Of a stretch of 64,000 nt of DNA, positions 43,472 to 51,009 are shown piece after piece. Under the pieces are notes generated by a model. It searched no databases. It saw only the letters and a program-made list of their open reading frames with translations, and was not told where the DNA came from. Position numbers and translations under genes: made by a program. Source of the stretch: Aldehydirespirator sp965220645 (GTDB lineage Bacteria > Actinomycetota > Acidimicrobiia > Acidimicrobiales > Aldehydirespiratoraceae); assembly GCA_965220645.1 (NCBI GenBank), contig OZ244836.1:620001-684000 (forward strand). Direction: 5' to 3'. Numbering within the stretch: the first letter of the stretch is position 1; every line of letters starts with the position of its first letter.

Positions 43472-43780
43472 TCAGATGGCTTTGCGGCGGGGTTGGCGGC
43501 GTTCGATGTGGCGGAGCCGTTCTTCTTGGTTTCGGACTCGGTCGGCGAGGGCTTCGAGCCCGGTGCGGAGGTGGGCGATTTGGGTGGCGAGTCCGGTGAG
43601 GGTGTGGGGGTCGTGGCTGTGGCTGCGGTGTTCTTCGACGACGGCTCGGAGCTGCGGGTTGCGGTAGAGGGTGGTGCGGCTGATGCCGGCGTGGTCGGCG
43701 ACGGCGGTGAAGGTGATTGCTTGGCCGTTGTGGGCGAGGCGGGCGCAGGCGGCTTCGACGGCTTCGATGTTGGTGTTCAT
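43472..43780 (-). CDS. tnpC: TnpC-like small accessory protein (copy 1)
   Basis: A 102-residue protein. N-terminal half resembles a helix-turn-helix (ITFTAVADHAGISRTTLYRN); the C-terminal half is a predicted coiled coil (GLATQIAHLRTGLEALADRV). Length and position match TnpC of Tn554 (about 125 residues), which affects transposition frequency and orientation. The ATG overlaps the tnpB stop (ATGA). A much longer frame across it is a shadow of tnpB. Confidence 0.8.
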   Translation of the reverse strand: MNTNIEAVEAACARLAHNGQAITFTAVADHAGISRTTLYRNPQLRAVVEEHRSHSHDPHTLTGLATQIAHLRTGLEALADRVRNQEERLRHIERRQPRRKAI

Positions 43781-45747
43781 GCGGTGTCGGCGATGAGTGT
43801 GTCGAGGCGGTCGAGGAGGCGTCGGTGCCGGTCGGCTTCGTCGATCCAGCCGCGTGTTTGGGCGTCGGCGATGAGTGCTTGGGTGTCGACGCGCTGCGCG
43901 GCTAGCACGGCAATGGAGGCGGCGTCGGTGCGGAAGCTGGGGCAGTGCTCGCAGATGTTGGCGTAGGGGCAGGCTCCCTGGGCGGGGGCGCGTAGGCAGT
44001 GGCCTCCGGCGAGGCGCGCTTTGATGGCCGGCGCGTCGCGCCAGTCGTCGCCGGAGGTGCAGCCGTTGGCGCGGCCGTCGTTGGCGGTGACGGGGATCGA
44101 TGGCCGGCCCGTCGGTGTAGGCATGGCGCCGATGCGGCCTTTGGCGAGGTCGAGGGCGCGTTCGTATTCGGCGCGGACGGTGGAGTCGAAGAGGTGCGCG
44201 TAGCGCAGGCTCATCTCGGCTGAGACGTGGCCGAGGAGGGCCATGAGCGCTTGCAGCGAGACGCCGGCGTTGACTAGGGCGGTGGCGTAGGTGTGGCGGA
44301 GCTGGTGGGGGGTGACGTGACCGATCCCGGCAGTGTTGGCGCTGCGGGCCAGTTCGGTGCGCACCGCGGTTTGGGAGAGTCGTCGTCCGTGGTGGGTGAA
44401 CAGGAACTGGGTCGGCCGGCCGGTGCGGGGGTGTGGCAGCGGTTTGCCGGTCGATCGTGTGGCGGTGATCCGGTCGATGAGGGCGACGGTCTCGTCGTCG
44501 AGGGGGACCATGCGCTCGGTGTCGAGCTTGCCGAGCGGGACCTTGAGCCAGGCGCCGTGGCCGCCGATCTCGTGGACGCAGTCCAACTCGAGGTCGAGGA
44601 GCTCTCCGATGCGCAGCCCGACGGCCCGGGCCAACAGCAGGGCGTCGGCGGCGAGCCGGTAGGTGGAGGCTTCGAGCGCTTCGGTGAGGCGCCGGTCGGC
44701 GTCCACGGGCAGATAGCGGGGCAATGGCCGCGGTTGGCGGGGATGGTCGGACCGGAAGACCAGCTTGCGGGCGGGGGCGTCTTCCCAGCCCCACTCGGTG
44801 ATCTCTGCGAGCATGTGGCCCACAGCGCGGATGCGGCGGTCCTGGTCGGCGACGGTGATCGCCTGCCCGGTCTTCGATGACACTGCGCTCGCGACGGAGT
44901 TCAGGTAGGGCTCGATGTGGCGTTGGCGGTCCAGCGCGGCGAGCGACTCGAGTTCGGGGTCGTGCTCGGCGAGGAACCGGCCGAAGCAGGCGAGGCGGGT
45001 GGCGAGGCTCGAGACGGTCTTGGGTCGACAGGTGCCGCGCTTGCGTTCGAGGTAGGCGGCCATGGCGGAGCGCAGGTTCGGGCGGCAGTCGGCCAGGCGG
45101 GCCTCGAAGCTGTCCGGCTGCTGTGGGGGCTCGGGTGGTTGGGCGACGATGTCGAGGTGGAACAGCACCGTGTGGGCGCACACGAGCGCGGTCCTGTAGT
45201 GCCGCCAGCCCTGCCCGGTCGCAGCCTCGCGTGCCCGGCACGCGTCGGCCAGGGCCTCCAGGTCGCCGATGGCCAACTGCTCCAGTGGGCGTCCGGTCTG
45301 GATCAACAGCCGGCCGACCGACTGCGACGCGGCCCGTTTCGCCTGAATCTCGCTGAACCCGACCGCTGCCGCCGTGTCGCAGAACCGGCCCATGTCGGCC
45401 TCGAGCGGCGAGTCGCAGATCTCGCGCCAGAAGCTCGAGAGCTTGCGTGACACCAGCCAGTCCCAGCCCGGCTGCAGCCACCTGTGGGCCATCAAGAACA
45501 TCAGCAGCGACATCGTCGAGGGCGCCAGCACCAGCCGGGCGCCGAGGGGTTGGTCGGCCCAGGCCTGCGGGTTGGGCCAGCGGTCCAGGAACGTCCGGGC
45601 CGCCAAGTCCGAGGCCGGGTTCCCTCGGCCGGTGGCGCGCTGGCGGTCCCGCCACGCCCACAGCAGCTGGCCCGGTGCTGGGACCGGTGACGGTTCAGGT
45701 GTTGGCGCGTTGGCGGCGGCGGGCAGCATCGAACTCGGCCTTGACAT
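43777..45747 (-). CDS. tnpB: TnpB-like tyrosine recombinase (copy 1)
   Basis: A 656-residue phage-integrase family protein. Catalytic residues lie in LLARAVGLRIGELLDLELD (first Arg), LKVPLGKLDTERMVPL (Lys-beta), HQLRHTYATALVNAG (His-x-x-Arg) and LLGHVSAEMSLRYAHLF (His and Tyr). The C-terminal Cys cluster (HCLRAPAQGACPYANICEHC) is typical of Tn554 TnpB proteins. It begins 53 bases inside the end of tnpA, in another frame; an internal ATG at 45729 is an alternative start. It acts with TnpA to integrate the element. Confidence 0.88.
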   Translation of the reverse strand: MSRPSSMLPAAANAPTPEPSPVPAPGQLLWAWRDRQRATGRGNPASDLAARTFLDRWPNPQAWADQPLGARLVLAPSTMSLLMFLMAHRWLQPGWDWLVSRKLSSFWREICDSPLEADMGRFCDTAAAVGFSEIQAKRAASQSVGRLLIQTGRPLEQLAIGDLEALADACRAREAATGQGWRHYRTALVCAHTVLFHLDIVAQPPEPPQQPDSFEARLADCRPNLRSAMAAYLERKRGTCRPKTVSSLATRLACFGRFLAEHDPELESLAALDRQRHIEPYLNSVASAVSSKTGQAITVADQDRRIRAVGHMLAEITEWGWEDAPARKLVFRSDHPRQPRPLPRYLPVDADRRLTEALEASTYRLAADALLLARAVGLRIGELLDLELDCVHEIGGHGAWLKVPLGKLDTERMVPLDDETVALIDRITATRSTGKPLPHPRTGRPTQFLFTHHGRRLSQTAVRTELARSANTAGIGHVTPHQLRHTYATALVNAGVSLQALMALLGHVSAEMSLRYAHLFDSTVRAEYERALDLAKGRIGAMPTPTGRPSIPVTANDGRANGCTSGDDWRDAPAIKARLAGGHCLRAPAQGACPYANICEHCPSFRTDAASIAVLAAQRVDTQALIADAQTRGWIDEADRHRRLLDRLDTLIADTA

Positions 45748-46786
45748 GGGTGGGGGCCAGATGGACGTAGCGGGCGGTGGTGTCGATGTGGGCGTGGCCC
45801 AACAGGGCCTGCATCACGGCCAGGTCCACACCGGCCTCGGCCAAAGCGGTGCCGAAGGTGTGGCGCAAGGCGTGGGGATGCGCGGCCGTGATGCCGGTGA
45901 TCTCGCGGTGATAGCGGAAGATCCGCCGCAGCCCCGCCGCGGTGAGCGGCTGCCCGCGGGTGGGGCCCTTGGCCACGACGAACAGCCTGGCGCTGGTCGT
46001 CTCGGGGCGCTCGGCGAGCAGGTAGGTCCCGATCACCCCGGCGACGTCCACGTCGAGGGGGACCCGGCGCTCGGTGCCGCCCTTGCCCGACACCCGCAGC
46101 CATCGGGCGCCGATGTCGGCATCGGCGACGTCGAGGGCCAACACCTCCGACGAGCGCAGCCCGCAGAACACCATCAACCCGGCGGCGGCCCGGTCCCGCC
46201 ACGTGCGCAGGCTCTCCAGCAGCGCCACGACTTCTCGGTGCTCGAGCGTCTTCGGGAGCCGCTTGGCGTCGCGGACCCGCAACGGCGAGCGCCGCCGCGG
46301 CGCACGCGACACGTGCGCGAGCATCCCGCCGCGCTCACCCGCCGACGCCCGCCTGGCCTCGCGGCCCGCAGGCATCGGGTTCGGCGCGTCCGGGTCGCGC
46401 ATCGACCGGAACGAGAACAACCCCGACACCGCCGCCAAGCGCAAGTTGATCGTGGCCGCAGACAACGTGTCGGTCCGGCGGCCGTCGAGCCCGACCACGT
46501 TCGCACCGCCGGGCCGGCCAGCGACCCGCTCACTGCGGCACGCGGCCAAGAACCGCAACAACACATCCGTCGTGACCTCGCCCAGATCCAAGTCCTCGTC
46601 GCCGAGCCAGCGGCAGAACGCCAACAGCCCGAACCCATAGGTGCGTATCGTGCGAGGCGAGTAGTTCCGGTCAACCAGATACGACAGGTAGTCGTTCACC
46701 AACCCGAACCGACCGGCGCCGGCGCCGGCGAGCTGCCAGCCAACCCCAGTCCGCTCAAGGAACAACCCACCATCCGGCACGGCCAC
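45695..46786 (-). CDS. tnpA: TnpA-like tyrosine recombinase (copy 1)
   Basis: A 363-residue phage-integrase family protein, nearly the length of Tn554 TnpA (361). The core-binding domain has FGLVNDYLSYLVDRNYSPRTI; the catalytic domain has FCGLRSSEVLALDVAD (first Arg), VSGKGGTERRVPL (Lys-beta), HALRHTFGTALAEAG (His-x-x-Arg) and LLGHAHIDTTARYVHL (His and Tyr). It is the first gene of the three, 97 bases from the right end of the element. Confidence 0.88.
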   Translation of the reverse strand: MAVPDGGLFLERTGVGWQLAGAGAGRFGLVNDYLSYLVDRNYSPRTIRTYGFGLLAFCRWLGDEDLDLGEVTTDVLLRFLAACRSERVAGRPGGANVVGLDGRRTDTLSAATINLRLAAVSGLFSFRSMRDPDAPNPMPAGREARRASAGERGGMLAHVSRAPRRRSPLRVRDAKRLPKTLEHREVVALLESLRTWRDRAAAGLMVFCGLRSSEVLALDVADADIGARWLRVSGKGGTERRVPLDVDVAGVIGTYLLAERPETTSARLFVVAKGPTRGQPLTAAGLRRIFRYHREITGITAAHPHALRHTFGTALAEAGVDLAVMQALLGHAHIDTTARYVHLAPTHVKAEFDAARRRQRANT

Positions 46787-46883
46787 ATATGTAACGCCCA
46801 GCGAACCCTAAGGCAAGCATTTCCCAGTACCAACAGCCAATCAGGAAGCAAGCACCAGATCCGATTGGCCGGTTAACAGGCAG

Positions 46884-47611
46884 GACCCGACCCGGCCGGC
46901 TGACTGGTTCATGCCCCATGACCTCACGCTGTTCTTGAACGCCTTGGCCTGGTAGTTGCTGCCGCGATCGGAATGGAACACGATGCCTGCGGTGCGGCCC
47001 CCGCGGGCCGCGCCAGCCATGTCGAGGGCGTCTTGGGCCAAGCGGGTGTCGATGCGGTCGCTCATCTGGTAGCCGAGCAGCCGGCGGCTGCCCAAGTCGA
47101 GCACGACCGCGAGGTACAGCCAGCCCTCGCCGGTGCGGATGTAGGTGATGTCTGACACCCACGCCCGATCGGGGGTCCCCGGAGCGAAGTCCCGTCCCAG
47201 CAGGTCCGGGAGTGTCACAGCCGTGCGGGCTGGGATGGTGGTGCGCTTGGGCCGCCGGCGGCGGATCCCCGCTATCTGGTGGACTCTCATGAGCCGCTCG
47301 ACGCGTTTGCGGTTCACCACACGCCCTGCGGCGCGCAGCTGCGCGGTCACCCTCGGCGACCCATAAGCGCCACCCGAGCCGGCATGCGCCCGGCGGATCG
47401 CCCCGAGGAGGTCCGCCTCGGCGAGATCACGCTCGCTGGGACCCGCGGCGTGCCTGGCGCGCCAGTCATAGAACGCCTGACGGCTCACTCGGGCTGCCTC
47501 ACAGCACAGCGTGGTCGGGAATCCCTCGGCCCTTCGGGCAGCCACCCACCGGAAACGGGTCACTGTCCCAACTCCCTCACCCAAAAGCCGTCGCTCGTTT
47601 GAGCAACTCAC
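46884..47611 (-). pseudogene. IS3 orfB, 5' piece
   Basis: About 240 residues, from the N-terminal HTH_21-like region (SGGAYGSPRVTAQLRAAGR) through the first catalytic Asp (WVSDITYIRTGEGWLYLAVV) and the second (GIVFHSDRGSNYQAKAF) to GRVGSC, where the Tn554-like element begins. It overlaps orfA by about 35 bases, as expected if OrfAB is made by programmed -1 frameshifting. Confidence 0.87.
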
Positions 47612-47891
47612 GCTCCTGGCGCAGCCGAAAGTTCCCCCGGCGCAGCTCGGCCAGCTCGGCCCGCTCGCTGGTCGTCACTCCCTCGCGCTCGCCGCGGTCG
47701 ATGCGCGCCTGGCGCACCCAATTGCCCAGGTTCGTCGCCCCGATCCCCAAACTGCGCGCCACCGACGCAACCGAACGGCCCTCATCGAGCACCAACGACA
47801 CCGCATCAGCCTTGAACTCAGCCGTGAACGATCTTCGCGACCGGCCCGGCGGCAACACCGGCCCAGCACGCTGCCTTTCCATAGTTGACAT
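47577..47891 (-). CDS. IS3 family OrfA
   Basis: A 104-residue protein with a helix-turn-helix (SFTAEFKADAVSLVLDEGRS, VARSLGIGATNLGNWVRQ) and a C-terminal leucine-zipper-like helix (ELAELRRGNFRLRQERELLKRA). GGAGG lies about 7 bases before the ATG at 47891. It is intact but its OrfB partner is in pieces. OrfA can bind the ends of related IS3 elements and reduce their movement. Confidence 0.87.
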   Translation of the reverse strand: MSTMERQRAGPVLPPGRSRRSFTAEFKADAVSLVLDEGRSVASVARSLGIGATNLGNWVRQARIDRGEREGVTTSERAELAELRRGNFRLRQERELLKRATAFG

Positions 47892-47921
47892 GGCTACCTC
47901 CTAATCGAGGTGACCGGTCAA

Positions 47922-48062
47922 CAGGGGGAGGCACCCCTCGGACAACTCGCCTTGGCCATCGCCGTGATCCTCACCGTCAAGCTCTTCAAATGGGCCGACC
48001 GATGGAACCCCACGTAGCCGCCTATTTGCGCGCGCTCTTAGCAGAAAACTTCAAAAAGGGTT
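47922..48062 (+). other. Fragment of an unidentified gene
   Basis: A short open stretch reads LGQLALAIAVILTVKLFKWA and a little more before a stop at 48017: the hydrophobic C-terminus of some membrane protein, or chance. It joins directly to the right end of the IS3 element, so it may be the gene that the ancestral insertion destroyed. Confidence 0.3.
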
Positions 48063-48893
48063 TTTGTTCTCGACTGCCGGGAAGAACGGGTCGTCACCTT
48101 CTTTGACCTCAGACCACGCGGCAAGAGCGACGCCACCGTGTTCACCGACATGACCCTGAAGGCTCGGCAACGGCACCCTGACCTCACCGCTGGCATGCAC
48201 GGCATCGTCTATGACATGGCGCTGGCATCAGAAGACATAGACCGGCTCCTCGACGGGGGGCTCAACCCCATCTCCAAAGTGCCCAGAACCTCCAACGGAC
48301 ACCCGGCAGGGGCCAACCTCGGAGACCACACATTCCGACTCGCCTCCATTCCCGGCCAGCAGACCGCTATGCGGGTCTTGGCCATTGATGGCCCTCCCGT
48401 CATCGAAGCCGTGGACTCAAACGGCGTCATCCACTACGTACCCCTCGTGAGGGCACGCACCTATGTGCGCAAACATTCCCACCGCCGCACCTGGTACAGC
48501 GATTTCACCGTGCCCGACCACCCGCTGGTGCCTCCCCACCTCGTCGGTGCTACTACCGCCATCCGCCACAGCAGCACCACACACGAACGCCAGACCAGAC
48601 CCCACAGGCGACGCACCCGAGCCCTAAGGGTCACCTCCGAGCACGACCCAGACTTTGACAAGATCTACGGCCTCCGCGAGGACTCCGAGTCCAACATCTC
48701 GACCTACAAACGGACACTCCATCACGGCCGCGCCCGCGCCGTGGGGGGCAACAGCCTTCGCCTGGACCTGCTCTCCTACCAGGGCGTCACCATGATCACC
48801 GCTCTCGTCGCGCACCACCGCCGCACCGGGGCCAGCCTCAAGGGTTGGTTCGGCAGCCGCCCACCCCCATACCGCGGCGACCCGACCGGCTGA
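48063..48893 (+). pseudogene. Transposase-like protein, 5'-truncated
   Basis: The homologous frame opens before any start codon (LDCREERVVTFFDLRPRGKS) and runs about 275 residues to 48893. Near the C-terminus is YGLREDSESNISTYKRTLHHG, then NSLRLDLLSYQGVTMITALVAHH, shared with the fragment at 29253-29702. It looks like the C-terminal two thirds of a DDE-type transposase of a family I cannot name. The first internal ATG (48138) would give a 251-residue protein but has no clear ribosome binding site. Confidence 0.6.
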
Positions 48894-49211
48894 ACGGCAG
48901 CCAGCAAGGCAAGCGCCCACCACACGCGGGCGCTCAGCAGCCAACCGGCCAAGAGGGAGCCCCCGCGCTCCCCGCACACCCCTGCAATAGGCTCACAGCG
49001 TGAACATCAACGTCAAAGCAGTCAAACCGAGCATCGCCAACTAATAGTCCACCACATAGTCTTCCAACCCCCGCCCTCGTGGGACATGCGCGAATTACAA
49101 ACACCGAGGTCAGAGCCTCGGGCTCTGAGGGGTTTGGAACGGATTTCGCGAAATCCTGGAACGTTTTTGTCGCGAGCGCGCAAAACCCCAGGTCAGAGGC
49201 ATGATCCGGTC
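48894..49211. other. Gap with a dispersed repeat
   Basis: No gene. CGCCCTCGTGG (49072-49082) is followed 23 bases later by CGAGGTCAG (49105-49113), the same pair and order as at 39067-39109. GGAACGGATTTCGCG and AGGTCAGAGGCATGA lie just after. Confidence 0.5.
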
Positions 49212-49246
49212 GCCTGACCAGCCACGACAGGATTTTGGGCATCCAC
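49212..49246 (+). mobile_element. Left-end remnant of the integrase-core IS
   Basis: GCCTGACCAGCCACGACAGG and the following GGGCATCCAC match, reversed, the left terminus of the IS at 37782. Only the terminal 35 bases are left. Confidence 0.75.
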
Positions 49247-49689
49247 ACAGCCGCTCGCACGCGTCAGCGGCACCGGAAGCTGTGATTCCACCCCATCGGG
49301 CAGAACACCTGGCCACCACCGGGCAGTTCTGTTGGCCACGAACGGGCAGTTCTACTGTCCGCCACTGGGCAGATCCCACTGGCCATTGACAGCATGGGAC
49401 CTCAACGCAGACGGGCTGTGGCCCACGGTCAAGGCACGGCCCTCGTGGGGATTGGCTATGTGGGACTTGGGAGCCTGGTGATCTCGGACGCTCCGAAGGC
49501 TGCTGCCCCTGTCCGAAAATCTCCAACCAGACACTCTCACGCTCCCGCGTTAGGCATGCCGGGTGTGGGCAGACTGAGTTCGGTCAACGCCTGCTCATCC
49601 TCTCAGTCAGCGGGGTAAGCAGAGGCCGGCTGGAACGCGATTCGCCGGAACTCGACCGCCGGACCGCGCGGATACGTTCCGTTTCGCAG
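49247..49689. other. Gap without a gene
   Basis: Between two IS remnants. Three imperfect copies of a CTGGCCAC/TTGGCCAC ... GGGCAG phrase occur at 49300-49390, but I see no coding frame, no hairpin of note and no recognisable element. Confidence 0.4.
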
Positions 49690-49913
49690 GCAGGGCGAGG
49701 TCGCCGCCGTTGAGTGCCGGTCGGTTGATCTAGCGACGCAGCATCGTGAGTTGGTGGCGCAACACGATGATCTCGAGGTCCTTCCAGCAGCCTGACCGCA
49801 CAGCGAGCCGAGCGAGTGATGCCAGGAATCGGTACAAGATTCGGTACACGAGGACTCAGGATCGGCTGGCGTCGTTGCAGGTCAACGCCCGCGACCGGGT
49901 ATTGGGCACCCAC
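49690..49913 (-). mobile_element. Integrase-core IS, 5' fragment (decayed)
   Basis: It matches the right end of the IS at 37782-38922 and translates in reverse to MYRILYRFLASLARLAVRSG and IIVLRHQLTMLRR, then a stop. The terminal GGGCACCCAC is at 49904-49913. It is more divergent than the copy at 30045-30361, so it is probably older. Confidence 0.8.
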
Positions 49914-50079
49914 AGGTATGACATCAAATCCACACCCTTCCACACCGCGACACCGAAATCCCCACCCTGTTCACGTTCAACGCGCGGATTTCCCCACGGA
50001 TGCCCACACCTGAATTACAGCGGTGTAAGTCCTTCCAGTAGACTGCGGCCCATGACATAGAACTCGCAAGAACGACGAA

Positions 50080-50139
50080 TCCCGCACGCTGCAACGTGCG
50101 GGAGTTCGGAGCCTCCAACGAAGGGAGGGACTTAGAACA
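50080..50139 (+). promoter_or_regulatory. Hairpin and ribosome binding site before a small ORF
   Basis: TCCCGCACG (50080-50088) pairs perfectly with CGTGCGGGA (50095-50103) around a 6-base loop. GAAGGGAGGGAC at about 50120-50131 is then a strong ribosome binding site for the ATG at 50140. The structure resembles a leader, but I cannot assign it to a known RNA class. Confidence 0.45.
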
Positions 50140-50328
50140 ATGCTGACTAGGCAAGAGAACCCTACCGCGGCGCGCGGCCGTGCGCAACTCGCAGCGTTTC
50201 CGGGTTGGGAATGGAGCCTCGATCTCGACCTGGACGACTACCGCGTCCTGCCACCTGCCAGCGACCCCGACCCTGGCGACGACCTACCATTGTCGGCGCG
50301 ATCTCCGGTTGGGCACCATCCGACATAA
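50140..50328 (+). CDS. Small ORF of unknown function, possibly truncated
   Basis: A 62-residue frame, MLTRQENPTAARGRAQLAAF then PGWEWSLDLDLDDYRVLPPA. The Phe-Pro-Gly-Trp-Glu-Trp phrase recalls the end of repeats in helicase-associated domain proteins, but the match is too short to call. It is preceded by a good ribosome binding site and a hairpin, and followed within 90 bases by an IS fragment, so its 3' part may have been lost. Confidence 0.4.
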   Translation: MLTRQENPTAARGRAQLAAFPGWEWSLDLDLDDYRVLPPASDPDPGDDLPLSARSPVGHHPT

Positions 50329-50409
50329 CCCCCTTCGGTCGTGTGCGCTGACCAGGCATGATTCGCTTGCATCCGGGGAACCCATGTGTCGCATTCTGTA
50401 CCGGTCGTC

Positions 50410-50744
50410 TGTAGCGAGGGCCTCAAGATTCTCAAGACTCCAGTCCATACCCCGGTAGGCAACGCGTTCGCCGAACGCTGGATCGGCACCCTGCGACGCG
50501 AGCTCCTCGACCGCACCATCATCTGGAACCGTCGCCAACTCAACAGGCTCGTCGTCGACTACATCGATCATTACAACACGCACCGGCCCCACCGTTCGCT
50601 CGATCAGCGACCACCCGTCGCCACCGACGCTGCAGACCAGCCAGATGGGCACCTCCAGGTCGTGAAGACGACCCGCTGCGATGGCCTCATCAACGAATAC
50701 AAACATGCCGCCTGACCAGCCACGACACGATATTGGGCACCCAC
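50410..50744 (+). pseudogene. Integrase-core transposase, C-terminal fragment, with IS left end
   Basis: About 100 residues (EGLKILKTPVHTPVGNAFAE to the stop at 50715) match the C-terminus of the transposase at 37810-38858, including the catalytic Glu segment and DHYNTHRPHRSL. The terminal GGGCACCCAC follows at 50735-50744. The N-terminal part is missing. Confidence 0.83.
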
Positions 50745-51009
50745 AGGCGTCCAGTTCTGGCGAGACCTGAGGGTGTCTGCGACCGTCTCGCACCCTGAGC
50801 CGGCCAGCGCTACGGGCTGAGCCTCAGATGATCCGGCGTCTCGAGCCTGATCCGGTGTCAGCGGTCTTTTGCCTGTTCAGCAGGTATTTCTTGCAGGGCT
50901 GAAGAAAAAGTCTCGCCGATTCCCGGGAATCTTGCCGGTGACAAAATCCTGCAACATTCCATTCCTACCGTGCGCAGCATCACGAAATTCTCACGAAAGG
51001 AGTGGAAGC
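50745..51009. other. Upstream region of the lipoprotein gene
   Basis: 265 bases without a gene after the IS remnant end. A long frame runs through into the lipoprotein but its sequence before 51010 has no protein-like character. GAAAGGAG at 50995-51002 is the ribosome binding site. Confidence 0.5.

Larger units (their letters stand above)
43418..46883 (-). mobile_element. Tn554-like transposon, copy 1 (3,466 bp)
   Basis: It is identical in extent to copy 2 (offset 13,580), as judged by identical translated products and matching flanks on inspection. The subterminal inverted repeat is TTATCCGGCCAATCG (43419-43433) and TTAACCGGCCAATCG, read in reverse, at 46862-46876. It contains three genes in tnpA-tnpB-tnpC order and no cargo. 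It interrupts the first IS3 transposase between codons for Cys and x-Asp-Asn-Ala. Confidence 0.88.
40244..47921 (-). mobile_element. IS3 family element (first), interrupted by two tyrosine-recombinase elements
   Basis: The outer ends are inverted: TTGACCGGTCA at 40244-40254 and its complement at 47911-47921, with further similarity inward. Between them orfA is intact and orfB survives in three collinear pieces (46884-47611, 43302-43417, 40252-40362). Removal of the inserts at 43418-46883 and about 40363-43301 restores one continuous IS3 transposase and an IS of about 1.27 kb. It sits in the ISL3 gene remnant on its left side. Confidence 0.87.

Noticed and set aside
43472..45661. A 729-residue minus-strand open frame over the Tn554-like element (and its copy at 57052-59241)
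   Set aside because: Only its last 102 residues (TnpC-like) are real. The remainder is Arg/Pro/His-rich and lies in another frame over the clearly genuine tnpB gene.
45374..46876. A 500-residue plus-strand open frame opposite tnpA and tnpB
   Set aside because: It has low-complexity shadow composition with no domain, while the opposite strand has complete recombinase motifs.
43418..46883. Cargo (resistance) gene in the Tn554-like element
   Set aside because: Only the three tnp genes fit within the ends; the spaces left are 54 and 97 bases.
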